NCBI GenBank assembly: GCA_022410635.1
Contig: JAJVDF010000003.1
Span: forward strand, 824,167-888,166
Reading direction: 5' to 3'
DNA from: Tretioscincus oriximinensis
Lineage: Eukaryota > Chordata > Lepidosauria > Squamata > Gymnophthalmidae
Length of the DNA stretch: 64,000 nt
Below the pieces are notes generated by a model, which had not been told where the DNA came from, ran no database searches, and saw only the letters and a list, made by a program, of their open reading frames with translations. A program made the translations under genes and the position numbers. This document shows, one piece after another, positions 21,689-33,450 of this stretch. The number at the start of each line of letters is the position of its first letter. The stretch's first letter is position 1.

Positions 21689-22835
21689 AGTTTTTTCTAC
21701 ATCTATGGTAATTACATCATGAAGAATCTGCCTCATGTGCTCACAAAGTTTCAGCAATCAATTCAGTAAAAAGCCCTGTTGGCCCAGTTTTACCTAATAG
21801 TAGTAACAAGCTGCTGTCAGAGTGGGCTTCTCTTTTTCCTGAAGGGCATGTGTGTGAGTGCAGCCAGGCAGGGAAAGGCAAGACTTCAGTTGGGATTTGA
21901 AGTAAGGCATGCATACTTGGTGAAACAGTTAAAGGAGTTTTAAAAAAATAAAAATGAAAGACTGAGAGACTGAGAGACCTTCAAAAGAAAGTCTTGCATA
22001 GAGGATACAGAGCTCCGGTCAAGCTTGCACATATGATCCAAAGATTATCACCCAATTGTTGGCACTGCCAAATTATAAGAAGGATCTATTGGCATCTCTG
22101 CTGGGCCTGTGAAGAAACAAGAAATTTCTGAGAATCAATAGATGGTCAAATTAACTTAATTATTGACTCAGTCTTATTGATTGATGAACCTAACATTAAC
22201 GAAATGGAGAAACTGTTGGCAGCAATGTCGGTTATTTCTAGATTCTGGAAAGGGAAAGAGGCATGGTCCATCCAGGCATGGCATGTCTTTATTTTGGAAC
22301 AACTCAAGTTTGACAGTTTTTAAAACAACAACAACAACCGTGAATTATGGGTGCAAGAATAATTACCCCTATTAGGACAAAATGGGGGAAATTAATATCA
22401 ATGTCTAAGGATATTCAATTTAAAGAGGAGTTGTATAAGAAGATTAAAACTCTGTTGGAGATATTTGGTTGAGTTAACCACGCTTGTTCAATTCTCAGTC
22501 TTGGGGGGAGGGTGTCAAGGATGAATGTAAGAAGTTTATATGTTAATATGAATGAATAATATTGTGTTGTAAGTTAGATCAATATAAATGTGTGTTTTCT
22601 GGAAGAAATATGTTATGTAGTTATGCATACTGGAGCTCAGACATACAAGGGGAGTGGGAACAGTAATCAATTGGGAGACTGTGCAGACAGGTTCTTGGGG
22701 GTGCAGTGGAATGGGAATACAATTCCCTGTGGATATATCAGCTACATGTTATGGTCATGCAGAAAGGTGAGTATTGAATTATTCTGGATTTAAGATAAAT
22801 TCGAGGTTTAAACAACTAATCTGGAAAAGGGAAGG
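21689..22835. mobile_element. TCCAGATGAG-family TIR element split by an L1 fragment
   Basis: The left half (21689-21920) and right half (22623-22835) align to the first and second halves of the uninterrupted copy at 39520-39923: CAGCAATCAATTCAGTAAAA, AAAGCCCTGTTGGCCC and AAGTAAGGCATGCATACTTGG at the left; GAGCTCAGACATAC, GGAATACAATTCCCTGTGG and AACTAATCTGGA at the right. The ~700-bp interruption is the L1 piece listed separately. Confidence 0.7.
21921..22622 (+). mobile_element. L1-type LINE 3' fragment with apparent target duplication
   Basis: The frame from 22033 to 22324 gives a Cys-rich segment (SPNCWHC, then HLCWAC and NF-stop) typical of the L1 ORF2 C-terminus, where CxxC is followed by an ...FW block; the stop (TGA) sits where tryptophan is expected. 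Downstream, MEKLLAAMSVISRFWKGKEA fits the same region. The flanks GCATACTTGG (21911-21920) and GCATACTGG (22625-22633) look like a slightly decayed target duplication. There is no clear poly(A) tail. Confidence 0.65.
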
Positions 22836-23950
22836 GAGCTAAGACAGGAGAAAAGGGCTAGATTTTTGCATGTGTGTGTATGAGAGAGAGGGGAGTGTGT
22901 GAGAGAATATTGTTCAAATATTGCAAAAATCCTTTATAAACAAATATGTAAATAACCAACTTTTATGGGCTTTAAGTTTTGTGCTGCCACCTACTGATAA
23001 TGATGTGACGAAAAGTAAAAACAAAAGGCTCAAGAAAATCCCATGAGTCAAAGAATTCTTTTTTTTTTTAACGCTTTTAGTTTCATTGATGCAATGCAAT
23101 ACAAAAGGTACTATTAAATGCAACACAGTATACCATGACATTTCATAGGTCTACAACACTATTGGCCAAATACAAACATCCATTCAGTACTATCCTTATA
23201 TAAAGTATTGGACCAAGTACAGATTTGATAGCTAATAAGACAAGCAAATAATTGCCAAATAATATTAGGAAATTGTGAGGTATGTCAAGTATTGACACAA
23301 GTTCCAGTGATACTAGAACTACCTAACACAGTATCTAATGTATTCCTTTGTTGGTTTAGTTGTACAGAGCCAAGGGCAATAAAGAAGCTATGGGAACACA
23401 TATCCCATGGAATTGGAAAACACCCAATAAATCCTGCTTTATTGCTTTTCTGGATAGTATGAGGCTTGGAAGATCTATAGGGAACAGATGCTCTGGACGT
23501 TTCATAAACTTCTAAGGTCCTGGTGGTTTTGTAGCTAGAAATACTGACATACATTTTACACTTGCTGTGCAAATTCTATCTTTACTTGTATTTAAACATA
23601 TATGTTGTGTTATCATTGTAATCTTTACAACCTACAAAAAGTGTGCATTTAATCATTGTTAAATGTTTCTGTTTTGACCTTTTGGGATGGCGGAACAAGC
23701 TGCCTGAAAATCAGCGATTATCTCTTCCCAGAACTTGGCCATGGCAAATCTTTTCTATGTCTCCGCAAGGACACCTCGTAGCACATGGTATACTGGTCTT
23801 GACTGAGTGTATCATGGCACAGCATAGTTTCTCTTATGTATTTAAGAACCTAAGAAGGAATAGTTTATAAACTCTTCTTGCCTTGTCTATAGCATGGCTA
23901 TTGGTACTGTTTATATTACATTGCTGTAAATATCTATCACAAGTGTTTCA
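22836..23950. other. No recognised gene
   Basis: AT-rich; (GT/GA)n-like stretch at 22868-22905 and a T run at 23059. No supported gene. Confidence 0.4.
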
Positions 23951-23954
23951 CAGA

Positions 23955-24125
23955 AGCTTAGTGATTAGCAAGACAAAGGTAGGCAGCATGAGCTTTTGTA
24001 GACAAGCTTACTTTTTCAGAAGCTAAGGAATAATTACCTAGGGACAGACGATATGTAGCAAACTGCTGTACCTAGGCAGTTGTTCCCTACCATTCGAAAA
24101 AGCAGACTTGTCATGCTATCTATTA
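23955..24125. mobile_element. Foldback element, decayed copy (same family as 50175-50564)
   Basis: AGGCAGCATGAGCTTTTGTAG then ACAAGCTTACTTTTTCAGAAG matches the inverted form of the foldback arm. An opposite arm ends at 24083-24110 (CGAAAAAGCAGACTTGTC). A CCTAGGGACA / TACCTAGGCAG centre also pairs. Confidence 0.5.
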
Positions 24126-24143
24126 TTTTCTGACCCCTGACTA

Positions 24144-24480
24144 AGGCCCCCTCCACACAACATGTTAAAAAACGCAATGGAGCTAAGCTCTGAAATAACT
24201 TGATTGCACACCCTTGCTTTCATGCTTTCATAAACAAACCATTAGAAAATCTTTAAATCCATGTGGAACAAATAAACCGAGTAACCAAGAAGTAATCATG
24301 AACATGCTCAGTGTGCGATTCTGACCAAGTAATCAGGAAGTATATGAGATTCTCATTGTCTTGTCCTGACATCTTCTTGTGAGATTCTGCCTTCTCCCAT
24401 TAACAAAGAGAAAACAAAGGGAATGGGAATACAAGCCATTTTGCAAAGATGTCAGAAAGAATTAGCAATAAGGAGGGAGC
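24144..24480. mobile_element. Possible TIR element, GGCCCCCTCCACAC family, copy 1
   Basis: Starts GGCCCCCTCCACAC and has AACCAAGAAGTAATCATGAA, then CATGCTCAGTG, paralleling 52560-52640. The right boundary (about AGGAGGGAGC) is uncertain. Confidence 0.4.
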
Positions 24481-24607
24481 ATAAAACAACTTTTTTTAAA
24501 AATTACATTGCTCTGTTAACATGTGCCGTGAATATGTGTGTGTTTCACAGCACGTTTCTTCTTACGTCCCACTCTGTTGTTATAAAGTGTGTAAAACCTG
24601 CTGGCTT

Positions 24608-24800
24608 GTTTGTTTGTTTACTTACATTTCTACACCACCCTATACCCGAAGGTCTCATGGCTGTTAACAATAAAAACCAAATTAATATATTAAAATAATA
24701 ATATCTGAAAGTAGAGAAGGGAGAGCAGTTTTTTAGACCACGTTAAAGAGATGAGGGGAGGTGGGTGGCAGCTGACCACAGACTTTTCCAGTACTCTTGA
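24608..24800 (-). mobile_element. L2 LINE 3' end
   Basis: Inverted L2 terminus: TTTACTTACATTTCTACACC, CCCTATACCCGAAGGTCTCA, then TAACAATAAAAACCAAATTA and ATCTGAAAGTAGAGAAGGG. Confidence 0.75.
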
Positions 24801-26009
24801 TTGTGCAAGGATATGTCGACAATCATAATGTATTAAAAACAGCAATGTCAGTAAATGTGTCTAGGCAAATAACCAATCCTGAAACAGTCCAATAAGTGTA
24901 ATAAGCAGATCCATTAATTCTGTGAATAGATTTGACTAGATGATTGAATTCTCTTTTAAGAACTCTCTGCAGCTACATCCTCTGGCAAAGTTTGTACTGT
25001 ATGGTCATCAAAGTAATTTTGATATATTGAGATAAGAACATATCCCACTTTAAGTCTGAATGTGCTGCATATTTTATATAGTTTCCCAGTCAGGTTGCAA
25101 TCTATTTGGTTGTCATTAACAGTTTTCATTTACATTAATCAGAAGGTTATGGATAAAATCCTGATATTTATGTCAACTAGTAATACTTTTCATTTATTTA
25201 TTTGTGTTTCTAAAAACTAAAACAAATGCTTTTAATAAATATTGTGTCTGAACTGACTAAAACAGCAATAAAAGTTAACATCTATGCCAAAATAACAATT
25301 GCCAGGTGAAAGACAGGTATCATTGTGAAGATTTTTCACAAAACAGTGTTCCTGTTTTTGATACCATTCTGTTAAACTTCTAATATATTCAACATTTGGA
25401 CCACTGTGTGTGAGTTTGTTTAACATTCCTATTTTAGAACTTCAGTAGCAGAGAACTTCTGTCCCCTGGTCTCAAAGTATTCAAAGGCTGGGTTTGATCT
25501 GCCTTCTGCCTTATCCCAGGTTTAAATAAAACAAAACTCCTTCTGTACCCATGCAACAGTTGACACTATTCTCAAATATATTGTGGGGATGGGGAGATTT
25601 GCAGTTTTTCACTTAAATTTGCTAGAAGAGCATTTAGGGCACTCTGTAGACCACATTAAATTAATAAATTTGCATTGCTGTTTTAGGTGGTTTATTATGC
25701 TTTATAGAGGAAGCTAGTCAAAGAAATGTCAAAAAGACTAAGAAGAGGAGAGTGAAGAGAAAAATTAATACAGCTGGTTTTAGAACAAGTCGTATAGCAT
25801 GTTATTTGGTACTTGGTTTAATATCTTGCTGGTAACTGCAGTGATGCCATACGCAAAATATTGCAATGACAAGCCCTTATTTAGTTATTGTCTGGGGCCC
25901 AATGCCATAAGTCTCATGTTTTTGAGTGGCAGCATCCTGGCAAGAGATGGGCTTGGGTCAGGGTTGGAGTGGGGCATCAGGACATGACTGTAAACTGTGT
26001 CTTTGGCCT
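24801..26009. other. No recognised gene
   Basis: AT-rich; nothing supported. Confidence 0.4.
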
Positions 26010-26010
26010 C

Positions 26011-26460
26011 CTCCAGATGAGGTTTTTCCACAATTATAGTAGCAGCATCATGAAAAATCCACCTCATCTGCTCATGTAGTTTCAGCTATCCGTTCGCTTC
26101 AAAGCCATATTGTGCCGGATTTTCCAGCCACTATTTTTCAGACTTCATAATAGGCTGCTGGTTAAACCCATTATAAATGTCTTCGTATGCCATTCTAAAG
26201 TGGGAAAATGGTAGATACCATCAAGTCCTTGAGGCTGGACGTGAAATTTCATTGGCTCATAGAGAATGTTGGGAACTATAGTAAGACGAGCACAGTGATA
26301 AATTATTGGACATGTAAAGTGACTGGAATATAACGCAGTGTAACAGACATACCAGTAGTCTGGGCAACAATGCAGAATTTTAAAAGTAACTGGGGAGGGA
26401 CTTGCAAATGGGTTATTCCAGATTTAAAATACATTCCAGAATTAAATAGCTCATCTGGAG
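26011..26460. mobile_element. TCCAGATGAG-family TIR element, complete-looking
   Basis: Perfect 11-bp inverted ends CTCCAGATGAG (26011-26021) and CTCATCTGGAG (26450-26460) around 450 bp. The flanks TTGGCCT and TAGGCCT look like a 7-bp target duplication with one mismatch. The internal sequence partly matches 39520-39923 and 21689-22835 (TCATGTAGTTTCAGC; TTCCAGATTTAAAATAC). No coding capacity. Confidence 0.75.
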
Positions 26461-26960
26461 TAGGCCTTAGTTTTGGACCCTGGGACTATGTCAACATATG
26501 CTTTTTGTAGGCAAGTTCCTGTTTTCCTCTTGCGTCCGTTTGCTATCATGTCCTCATTTGCCTGGAAAGGCTTTGAGCTTCTTTCTTCTTGAATCAAACG
26601 GCTCAATTTGACATTGAGCGTAGAGACTTGGGTATCATCTAACAACTTTTTGTTTCTCTTTTTTGTTGTTGTTCGAATGCCATTGTATACATTACATTAA
26701 TTTTTAAGGATTCAATTATGCCCCATTTCCCCTTCCTCCAACAAAAATCCTGTATGGGTTGCATTGTGTTTTGTGTAAAGTCAATAAAAACCTTTTTGCT
26801 TTAAAAAGGAGTGAGACCAAGAAACCACAAAAGGCTTTCATGCTATGTAATATTAAACAATGTGATTGTGCTTCCCTCCCTGTTCTATCTTTCAAAATCA
26901 TTTAATAGTCATTGAAAATACCAGAATGATTGATTCCTTCTGCCACTGAATGTGAGATTT
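26461..26960. other. No recognised feature
   Basis: AT-rich; nothing supported. Confidence 0.35.
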
Positions 26961-26964
26961 TCTT

Positions 26965-27252
26965 TTCTTAAATCTCCAAAGTAGGTGGTGGTACCTAGCA
27001 ACTTGAATAGCTTTCAAGATAGGATTGGATAAGTTAATATAGGACACGTGTATCAATAGCTATTAGGATGGATAAACAGGTAGTTCCTGAAAAACCATTT
27101 GCAGGAAGTTGAGAGTAGGTGAGAGTTTTGTCTTCTTCTGTTTCAGACTGCCCAGATGCAATTGGTGGGCCACTGTGTGAGACAGAAGGCTGGACTAGAT
27201 GGGCTCTGGGTCCCGATTCAGCAGGCCTCTTCTTACGTTCTTATGTTCTTAT
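26965..27252 (+). mobile_element. CR1 LINE 3' end (TTCTTATG group)
   Basis: Last codons of ORF2 (a frame matching the TSLDSFKTGLDRFI block of the 0.9-kb copy), the 3' UTR with GACTGCCCAGATGCAATTGG and GGACTAGATGGGCTC, then CTTCTTACGTTCTTATGTTC. 5'-truncated. Confidence 0.85.
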
Positions 27253-27359
27253 ACACTTACCCTATGTCTACTTGTAAGTATGCGGGGTGTAAACCTAGTG
27301 ACAACATATTTTAATTTGTAACTAGGGGAGACTTTCATTCTTTTTGTCTCATATTGCTG

Positions 27360-27837
27360 CTTTGATACATAATTGGTTTATTGTATCTCATTGTATCTTA
27401 CAATACAATGGGCCACTCAGTCCTTTAGAACTCTGTATGCCAGAATGTGGCAAAAATTATAAGCATAACAACAGCAAAAGGCAGTCAAAGGCCACATCTG
27501 CTGCATGTGATTATAGAGTTTCAATAACCTTTCACAAAAGAGCTCTGTTGACCTGGATTTTCCTGGGAGCAACTGCAAACTGCTCTCAGAGCAAGTTTTT
27601 CTCTTTCCCCAAAGTTTGTGCATGTGAAAAGCCGAGATTTGGTAAACCATGCATGCTGGAGCCCAGTCCACAATGGGAGGAGAAGAGCAACCAATCACAC
27701 ATTGACAGAGCTACAAACCCCATTTACAGAACTACAAAAGATTAGTAACTCAGGCTGTGAGAGGTATGTGAGGCAGAGGTGTGAATGGGTAAATCCAGAT
27801 TTAAAATAAACCCCAGATTTAATCCACTCGTCCGGAT
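27360..27837. mobile_element. TCCAGATGAG-family TIR element, diverged copy
   Basis: Shares CTGTTGACCTGGATTTTCC, GCAACTGCAAACTGCTCTCAG, CATGCATGCTGGAGCCC and the right-end CCAGATTTAAAATAAACCCC, ending in CTCGTCCGGA (27827-27836), a variant of CTCATCTGGA. The left boundary is a guess. A 133-codon open frame at 27344-27745 falls inside and is not a gene. Confidence 0.55.
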
Positions 27838-28355
27838 GGGTCTGAAGATCCTCTGTTGAAATCAGTGGACCAGATGCCTAGTGCTGAAAAGCTCAAAATA
27901 CAACTTTGTGCAAACAGAGGGTGAGGGCATTTGGTGTTATTAGGCAGTACTGAATAAGCATAGTATCATTAATTGACATGTTTATCAGTTGCTCATGCCA
28001 ATCAAAAGAGCTTTGCAAGCGAGAAACAGGTTTCATACATCACCATGGCACATTGCTCAACAGCAAGCAATACTTCAGATGTGTCCTTTGAAGAACCAAC
28101 CACCAAAAGCTCCTGCAAGAGAACAAACAGTCTGAACAGTCAAAGCTTTCTTTCCCTCATGAGGTGCCCAAAAGCTCTGGGATCCTCATAAACAGAAATC
28201 AAAAGCAGCATTTGGCAAACCAATCCACACATCAGCCGTGGGGGATGTAATCTCCATTCCGTTCTCCTTGATAGTTTGAAATCAGACAGCTCAACACCGT
28301 AAGCTCTTGGTTTAAGAGCTTATGTGATCCTTTCTCATTTCCCCTTTCCCTAATG
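27838..28355. other. No recognised gene
   Basis: AT-rich; short open frames only. Confidence 0.35.
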
Positions 28356-28380
28356 TTAAGGCACTTATAAAGTGCCTTAA
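28356..28380. repeat. Perfect 11-bp hairpin, TTAAGGCACTT arms
   Basis: TTAAGGCACTT, loop ATA, AAGTGCCTTAA. The same arms with loop TGA occur at 57577-57601, so it is probably the centre of a small palindromic element. Confidence 0.7.
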
Positions 28381-29267
28381 TTAGACAGGTGCAAGTTCCA
28401 AAGAGCGACTTGTTAAACATATCCATAGAGTGAATCTCCCAATGCCTCAAGTCATTTCTGCATAAAAGGTGAAACTACAAAAGACATTTTTCTCCCCAAA
28501 GTGAAAATATAAAAGCATACATCTCTCTTTCCATCCCATTACAACCCAGGGACTAAGCTTCGATTGCATTAAGACTGATCATTTTTGCTCCCTGCTAGTT
28601 GTTTACAAAAGGTATCTAAAATCTAATGTGATATAAAATCAGCTACAACAAAATACAGCTCCTATCTAAGAAACACCTGGCCCAATTGCTGAATTATTTG
28701 AAAATTGTTAAGTTTGCATTTATTTCAGTCATGCATGTGGGTAATATTAATCTCGAACTTAGTGGTTTCGACTGAGGCTTTTTCTTTTGATGTCAGCATG
28801 CATCTCTTCAATTCATTCATATGTGGTAAGTCAGGGGGTTTGGGGGGGAGGGGGTTGCCTTTGAGAGTCCTTTCAAGGAAGTGTGAGTCTGTCAACTTTT
28901 GTTCTTACATGTTATTCATATTTCTAATTAGTTCATTTCTAAGCAAGTTAGCATTTTTAAGGTCTCAAATACGCATGATTGAACACAGCATGGTTGTCGG
29001 GTTTTGTTGTTTCAAGTAATTTCTTGTATTCACTTGGATTTTGGTAAGCTACTTTCAACACTCATCTTTTTCAGCAACTCCTTCTTTAAGAAAAATGCTG
29101 TTCTGAAATTTTTCTAAAGAACTGTGTGGCAAAATATACATTAGTAGTATGATTTTTGAAAAGAACAATTGTAGAAAAATACAGTAAAGTGTATTTCCCC
29201 AAACCTACAAAAACATCTTCATTTGACTAAATATTATTCTACAGCAAATTGGTGGCATAGTACTATA
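28381..29267. other. No recognised gene
   Basis: G-rich run at 28839-28853; nothing else is supported. Confidence 0.35.
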
Positions 29268-29520
29268 AAGGAGGAAGAGGAGGAAGAAGGAGGAAGAGGA
29301 GGAAGAAGAGAAGGAGGAGGAGGAAGAGGAGGAGGGTATGTTTTTATACCCCACATTTCTCAACTGGAAGAAAATCAAAGCAGCTTAGGTAACCTTCTGT
29401 TCTTCTCTTCACAACAGACATCTTGTGAAGTAAATAGGGCTGAGAGAGCTCTAAAGAATTGTGGTTGGCCCAAGGTCATCCAGCTGATTTTTGTGGAGAA
29501 GTACAGAACGAACCAGTATT
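29268..29520 (-). mobile_element. tRNA-derived SINE A with expanded GGA/GAA tail
   Basis: A 70-bp purine tract (29268-29337) continues into TTTTTATACCCCACATTTC, CAAAGCAGCTTAGGTAACC, CTTCACAACAGACATCTTGTG and GGCCCAAGGTCATCCAGC, the SINE A body inverted. The head is partly lost. Confidence 0.85.
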
Positions 29521-30159
29521 TGAATACAAGGAGGAGGGTGTGCCTCCAAGATCAGCCCCTTTGTTTTCACACACCCAGTAACAAGGGAGGGTAGAGTGAA
29601 GATTTCCAGACCTTCATGGGCAATGCATTAGAAAGAGGAGAAGGAGTTTCCTTGCTGTCTGTGGAGAAAAAGTAAGTCCTTTGTAGCGAGATTTCATTAC
29701 AAAAGACAGAAGTCTGGTTGTAGCCAAAGTTGAATAATCTCTGCTTCCCAGGCAGTTTCCTCTGTCTCTGAGCTACAGACACTTCCATCACAGCTAAGGG
29801 CCCCATTCTGATGTTAGCCATAAGTCACATCAGTAAGTGATATTGGACACTCTGTAACCATTGCTTGCTGTCCAGGTGGATGGAGCAGCAGAGCAGTGAC
29901 TGTGCAACGACTGCAGTGTAGGGCAAATGCTCACCTTTGTCTTGCAGGTACAATTGATACTATGTTCCTATGTGTAGTCTCCATTTTCAGACTTAACACA
30001 CATGCACTGTCTCCAGTTATGATGGCAATGCCCAGAAGCAGCAACCAGGCAAGTAAGTATTTGCTATTATTTCCATTTTAATTGGAAAAAGTACTCCAAA
30101 AGATATTTTTCCTATTACAGATGATAGTTCTAGTTCTGGACTTAGGGTGCTATCATGGC
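29521..30159. other. No recognised gene
   Basis: No supported gene or repeat. Confidence 0.35.
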
Positions 30160-30725
30160 TCTAAAACATAAGAAAATAAAAACATAAGAGGAACCCTGCT
30201 GAATGGGGCCAGAGCCCAATTAATCCAGCATTCTGTGTCACACAATTGCCCCTGGACAATCTGAAGCAGAAGAAGGCAAAATCTTAATTTGTTCTTAACT
30301 CCCTTCAAATGGTACCTCAGGAATATTTCAGGTAGCTTCATCTTGGAGGAAGTATCAAGAGATTCAACTTAGTAGCTATTTATACCCTTGGTATCCATGA
30401 ACTTGTTGAATCTGGTCTTAAAACTATCCAGGTTGTTAACTACTACCACCTCTTCTGGAAGTAAATTCTGCAGACCAATAACCCCTTGGGTGAAAAAATA
30501 CTTTCCCAGGTCTGTCCTAACACTTCTGCTATCAGTTTCAAGGAATTCACCTTCTCCATCCCATGCATGATTTTATACATGTCAATCATATCACCTCTTA
30601 AACATTGTCTTTTAAGGGTGAGGAGGCCCAGACGTGGCAGCTTGAGTTCATAAGGGAGGTGCTTCAGCCCCTTTGATCATTCTTCTTGCCCTTTTCTGAA
30701 CCTTCTCAACGTTTCTGGATGTTCC
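30160..30725 (-). mobile_element. CR1 LINE 3' fragment (TTCTTATG group)
   Basis: Reads inverted from the terminal ACATAAGAAAAT repeat, through GAACCCTGCTGAATGGGGCC and the UTR, into ORF2 C-terminal codons (CCATGAACTTGTTGAATC; CATGCATGATTTTATACATG; TCACCTCTTAAACATTGTC, the inverse of the RGDLIEVYKIMHG-coding region). Several frameshifts and no usable frame. A SINE A abuts it on the right. Confidence 0.85.
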
Positions 30726-30730
30726 CTTAA

Positions 30731-30975
30731 CCAGAGGTCTGTTCTTGTGTTTAAACTCTTATCTGGAAATCTCTCAGCTTGATTCTGCCTTCTTTCACAA
30801 AATCCAGCTTGGTGTCCTTGGGCTAGTCACAGTTCTTCAGAACTCTCTCAGTCTCACCAACTTCCCAAGGTGTCTGCCATGAAGAGAAGAACAGAAGATT
30901 ACAGTACCTGAGCCACTTTGATTCCATTCGGATTGAGAATGTGGGGTATAAAAACCAATTCTTCCTATTCTTCTT
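30731..30975 (+). mobile_element. tRNA-derived SINE A with common tail
   Basis: Head GTTCTTGTGTTTAAACTCTT, B-box region CAGCTTGATTCTGCC, GGGCTAGTCACAGTTCTTC, body, tail GAGCCACTTTGATTCC and GGGTATAAAAACCAATTCTTC. It shares the GTTTAAACTCTTATCT variant head with 49765-49985, suggesting a subfamily. Confidence 0.85.
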
Positions 30976-31990
30976 CATACATTTATTTTATTTATTTGGC
31001 GATTTACATATGAATGTTATGATTTCACCCAATTAGTGAAATTTCAATGCCGATTTTCACTGTAGTAGCAAGAGAGACATGTCTACATGGTTTGAAATGG
31101 GAGCTTAAAGTTAACCTCATACAGTGACTTTTTTAGATTAGGGAAATGGGGGAGAGAGGGGATCATCTGGGACGTTTCTTGGAGAACAACATTTTGCTGG
31201 GTTGACCATTGCACATACCTACACATACATAAGAAGAATCTTTCTTTCTTTCTCAGTGTGTAAGACCTTTCTCAAAAGGTCTTGGCCTTTAATGTATAAG
31301 TGTGCAAAGAGTACCATTTATCACCATCTCCATGCTTCTCTTCCATCTAAATCCACCAAATTCCATGAAGTACAAGAACAAAGGTAGGAATTCTTCTATA
31401 CTTTGTTGTGACAGTTTCCCATTCAAATTAGTTTCCCCAAAGACTGAATGCTTACATTCTAGCACATTGCACTCATCCCAAGGGCCTGACTTCATTCCTT
31501 CCTTGGGCAATAATGGGCACAATGACCTAAATCTTATGTGGAGACTCAAAAAAGGGAAAGAAAATGACTCAGTTGCCCAAAAATGCAATACAGTGTAAGG
31601 AGAGGAATGAATGCACTGTTAAAATGTGCTAGTGTGTGCAAAAATCTCAAACACTGGAGGCACATTCAAGGATGTTGTTGGTAAAGTTCCTGCTCCTCCA
31701 TAATAACGCTCAATTAATTATAGAAGATCATGAAATTTTATATATACATATACATACAATACAACACAGAGACCTGTCTATAATATAAGAAAATGAAACC
31801 TTCATTATGGTGGGACCTCAACCTAGAGAGTTCATTCTATTGCTTCAGAATGGATTCTTTCACTTGTAGTCTTATATTTCACTAACAAAGACCCATTTTT
31901 TGAAAAGTAAGGTAATGCCATATTCAATAACAAAACACATTCTATTTGAATAGTAATGTTTACTTGTGGATAATTGAGATTTTACTTAAA
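30976..31990. other. No recognised gene
   Basis: Overlapping open frames on both strands at 31289-31598 have no family resemblance. AT-rich. Confidence 0.35.
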
Positions 31991-31994
31991 GATG

Positions 31995-32060
31995 TTTATT
32001 TATTTATTTATGCCTATACCCCACCCTATATACCCCATGGTCTCACGGTAAAGATAATTT
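31995..32060 (-). mobile_element. L2 LINE 3' tail
   Basis: TTTATTTATTTATTTATGCC, then CCCACCCTATATACCCCATGG and TCTCACGG: an inverted L2 terminus. Confidence 0.65.
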
Positions 32061-32658
32061 TGACTGATTTTCAGGACAGTAGCTTCCCATATATTTCTAT
32101 ATCACAGCATCACACACATTTTTTCAGTAGCTCTGGTAACCACTCACTTTGTGTTATAATTTTCTATATGCCAATGAAAACAAAGCATTTTGAAAATATC
32201 CATTAAATTTAAGTGTGGCACATCTAGGATTACTCAGAGGATGTATATCAATACAATGCTAATTAGATATGTTTAGTAGTTGCCTAGCCCCTTTTGCACA
32301 CATGTATACAGCCCACCCCATGTAACAGAATTTCCATTCATGTCAACCAGTGAAAAAGTTACCAAAGTGTCACTTTGCACTTGTTCTACTGTCTCTTCTC
32401 TGGAATATTATTTTAGTAGAATTCCTCTGGTCACATTATTGACATTTATGCTCATTTATATGGCAATACTGATACACTCTATTACTGGCTATTCCATTAT
32501 GAACAGTTTCATGTATGATAACAAGTAAATGTTTAGAAAACAACACACGTAACTATTTAATTTCCTTTCATTCTTCAAAATTCTCTTTACAGTCAGCTTT
32601 GACTGAACTGATTAATTTTTAAAATTTGAATCTTAAGCATTTCTATGCTGTAAGTCTT
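32061..32658. other. No recognised feature
   Basis: AT-rich; nothing supported. Confidence 0.35.
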
Positions 32659-32764
32659 CTAACAGAGGCTGGAAAGCCATCTGTCTGGAATGATTTAGTG
32701 AAACCTGCATTCGGATGGGATGACCTTGGAAGTCCCTTCCAACCCTATGATACTATGATTCATG
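32659..32764 (+). mobile_element. CR1 LINE 3' tail (ATTCTATG group)
   Basis: CTAACAGAGGCTGGAAAGCC, GATGACCTTGGAAGTCCC, TTCCAACCCTATGATACTATG, ATTCA: the 3' UTR end of a CR1 whose octamer is close to ATTCTATG. Confidence 0.85.
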
Positions 32765-33110
32765 AATAAAGTTTTTAAAAATGTAAAGTCATTTCTATTA
32801 TAGGGCTGTTCACCTAAACGCCGTGTACTGTATCAATGGATCTGTACTAGCCAGGATAGATCACACAGGCAAGGTACAGATTATAGCAGAAAAGGGTCTA
32901 GAACAATGCCACCTATGTGGTGATGCTGGCCCATACCAGTGTCTATCCTGACCCCAAAGCTTGCACAAGCTTCTGGATGGGTCTCTGAAGGCTCCAAAAT
33001 GAAGACTAAAAATCATTGCTTCAGAAATGCATTTTTGGTGACTCATTTTAGTAAGTTGGTGAACGGGTTTCTAGAGTTCAGGAAATGAAAATGGGCCTTC
33101 TGTATCCCTT
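32765..33110. other. No recognised feature
   Basis: Nothing supported. Confidence 0.3.
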
Positions 33111-33114
33111 TTGC

Positions 33115-33250
33115 TTACTTATATTTATATATTTACATTCTGCCCTATAGCCAAGGGTCTCAGGTTGAATCATAGTAAGATATCTAAAATAGAACAACTA
33201 CAATGCCTGCATGGGGAGAGGGTGCCATTCTCTCAGTCAAAATCCAGGGT
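33115..33250 (-). mobile_element. L2 LINE 3' end, decayed
   Basis: TTTATATATTTACATTCTGC, then CCTATAGCCAAGGGTCTCAG and GGGGAGAGGGTGCCATTCTC: an inverted L2 3' UTR. Confidence 0.55.
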
Positions 33251-33450
33251 GAACAAATGAACACAAAAACAGAATGGAAAATGAAGATAATAGAAGCAAT
33301 AATAGATCTTCCAGACTGAGGGCAGCTGCTCTTCTTATAAGCCAATGTAATCAGATTTTATGTAGATGGGAAGTGATCAGTAGAGTTTACCTTGGAGTGA
33401 ACTGGAATGCAGAAGGGAATCGGGTAGTTTCCATTGTAGACCAACTAAAG

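Noticed and set aside
27344..27745. 133-codon open frame
   Set aside because: Lies inside a TIR element; no homologous frame is kept in the other copies.
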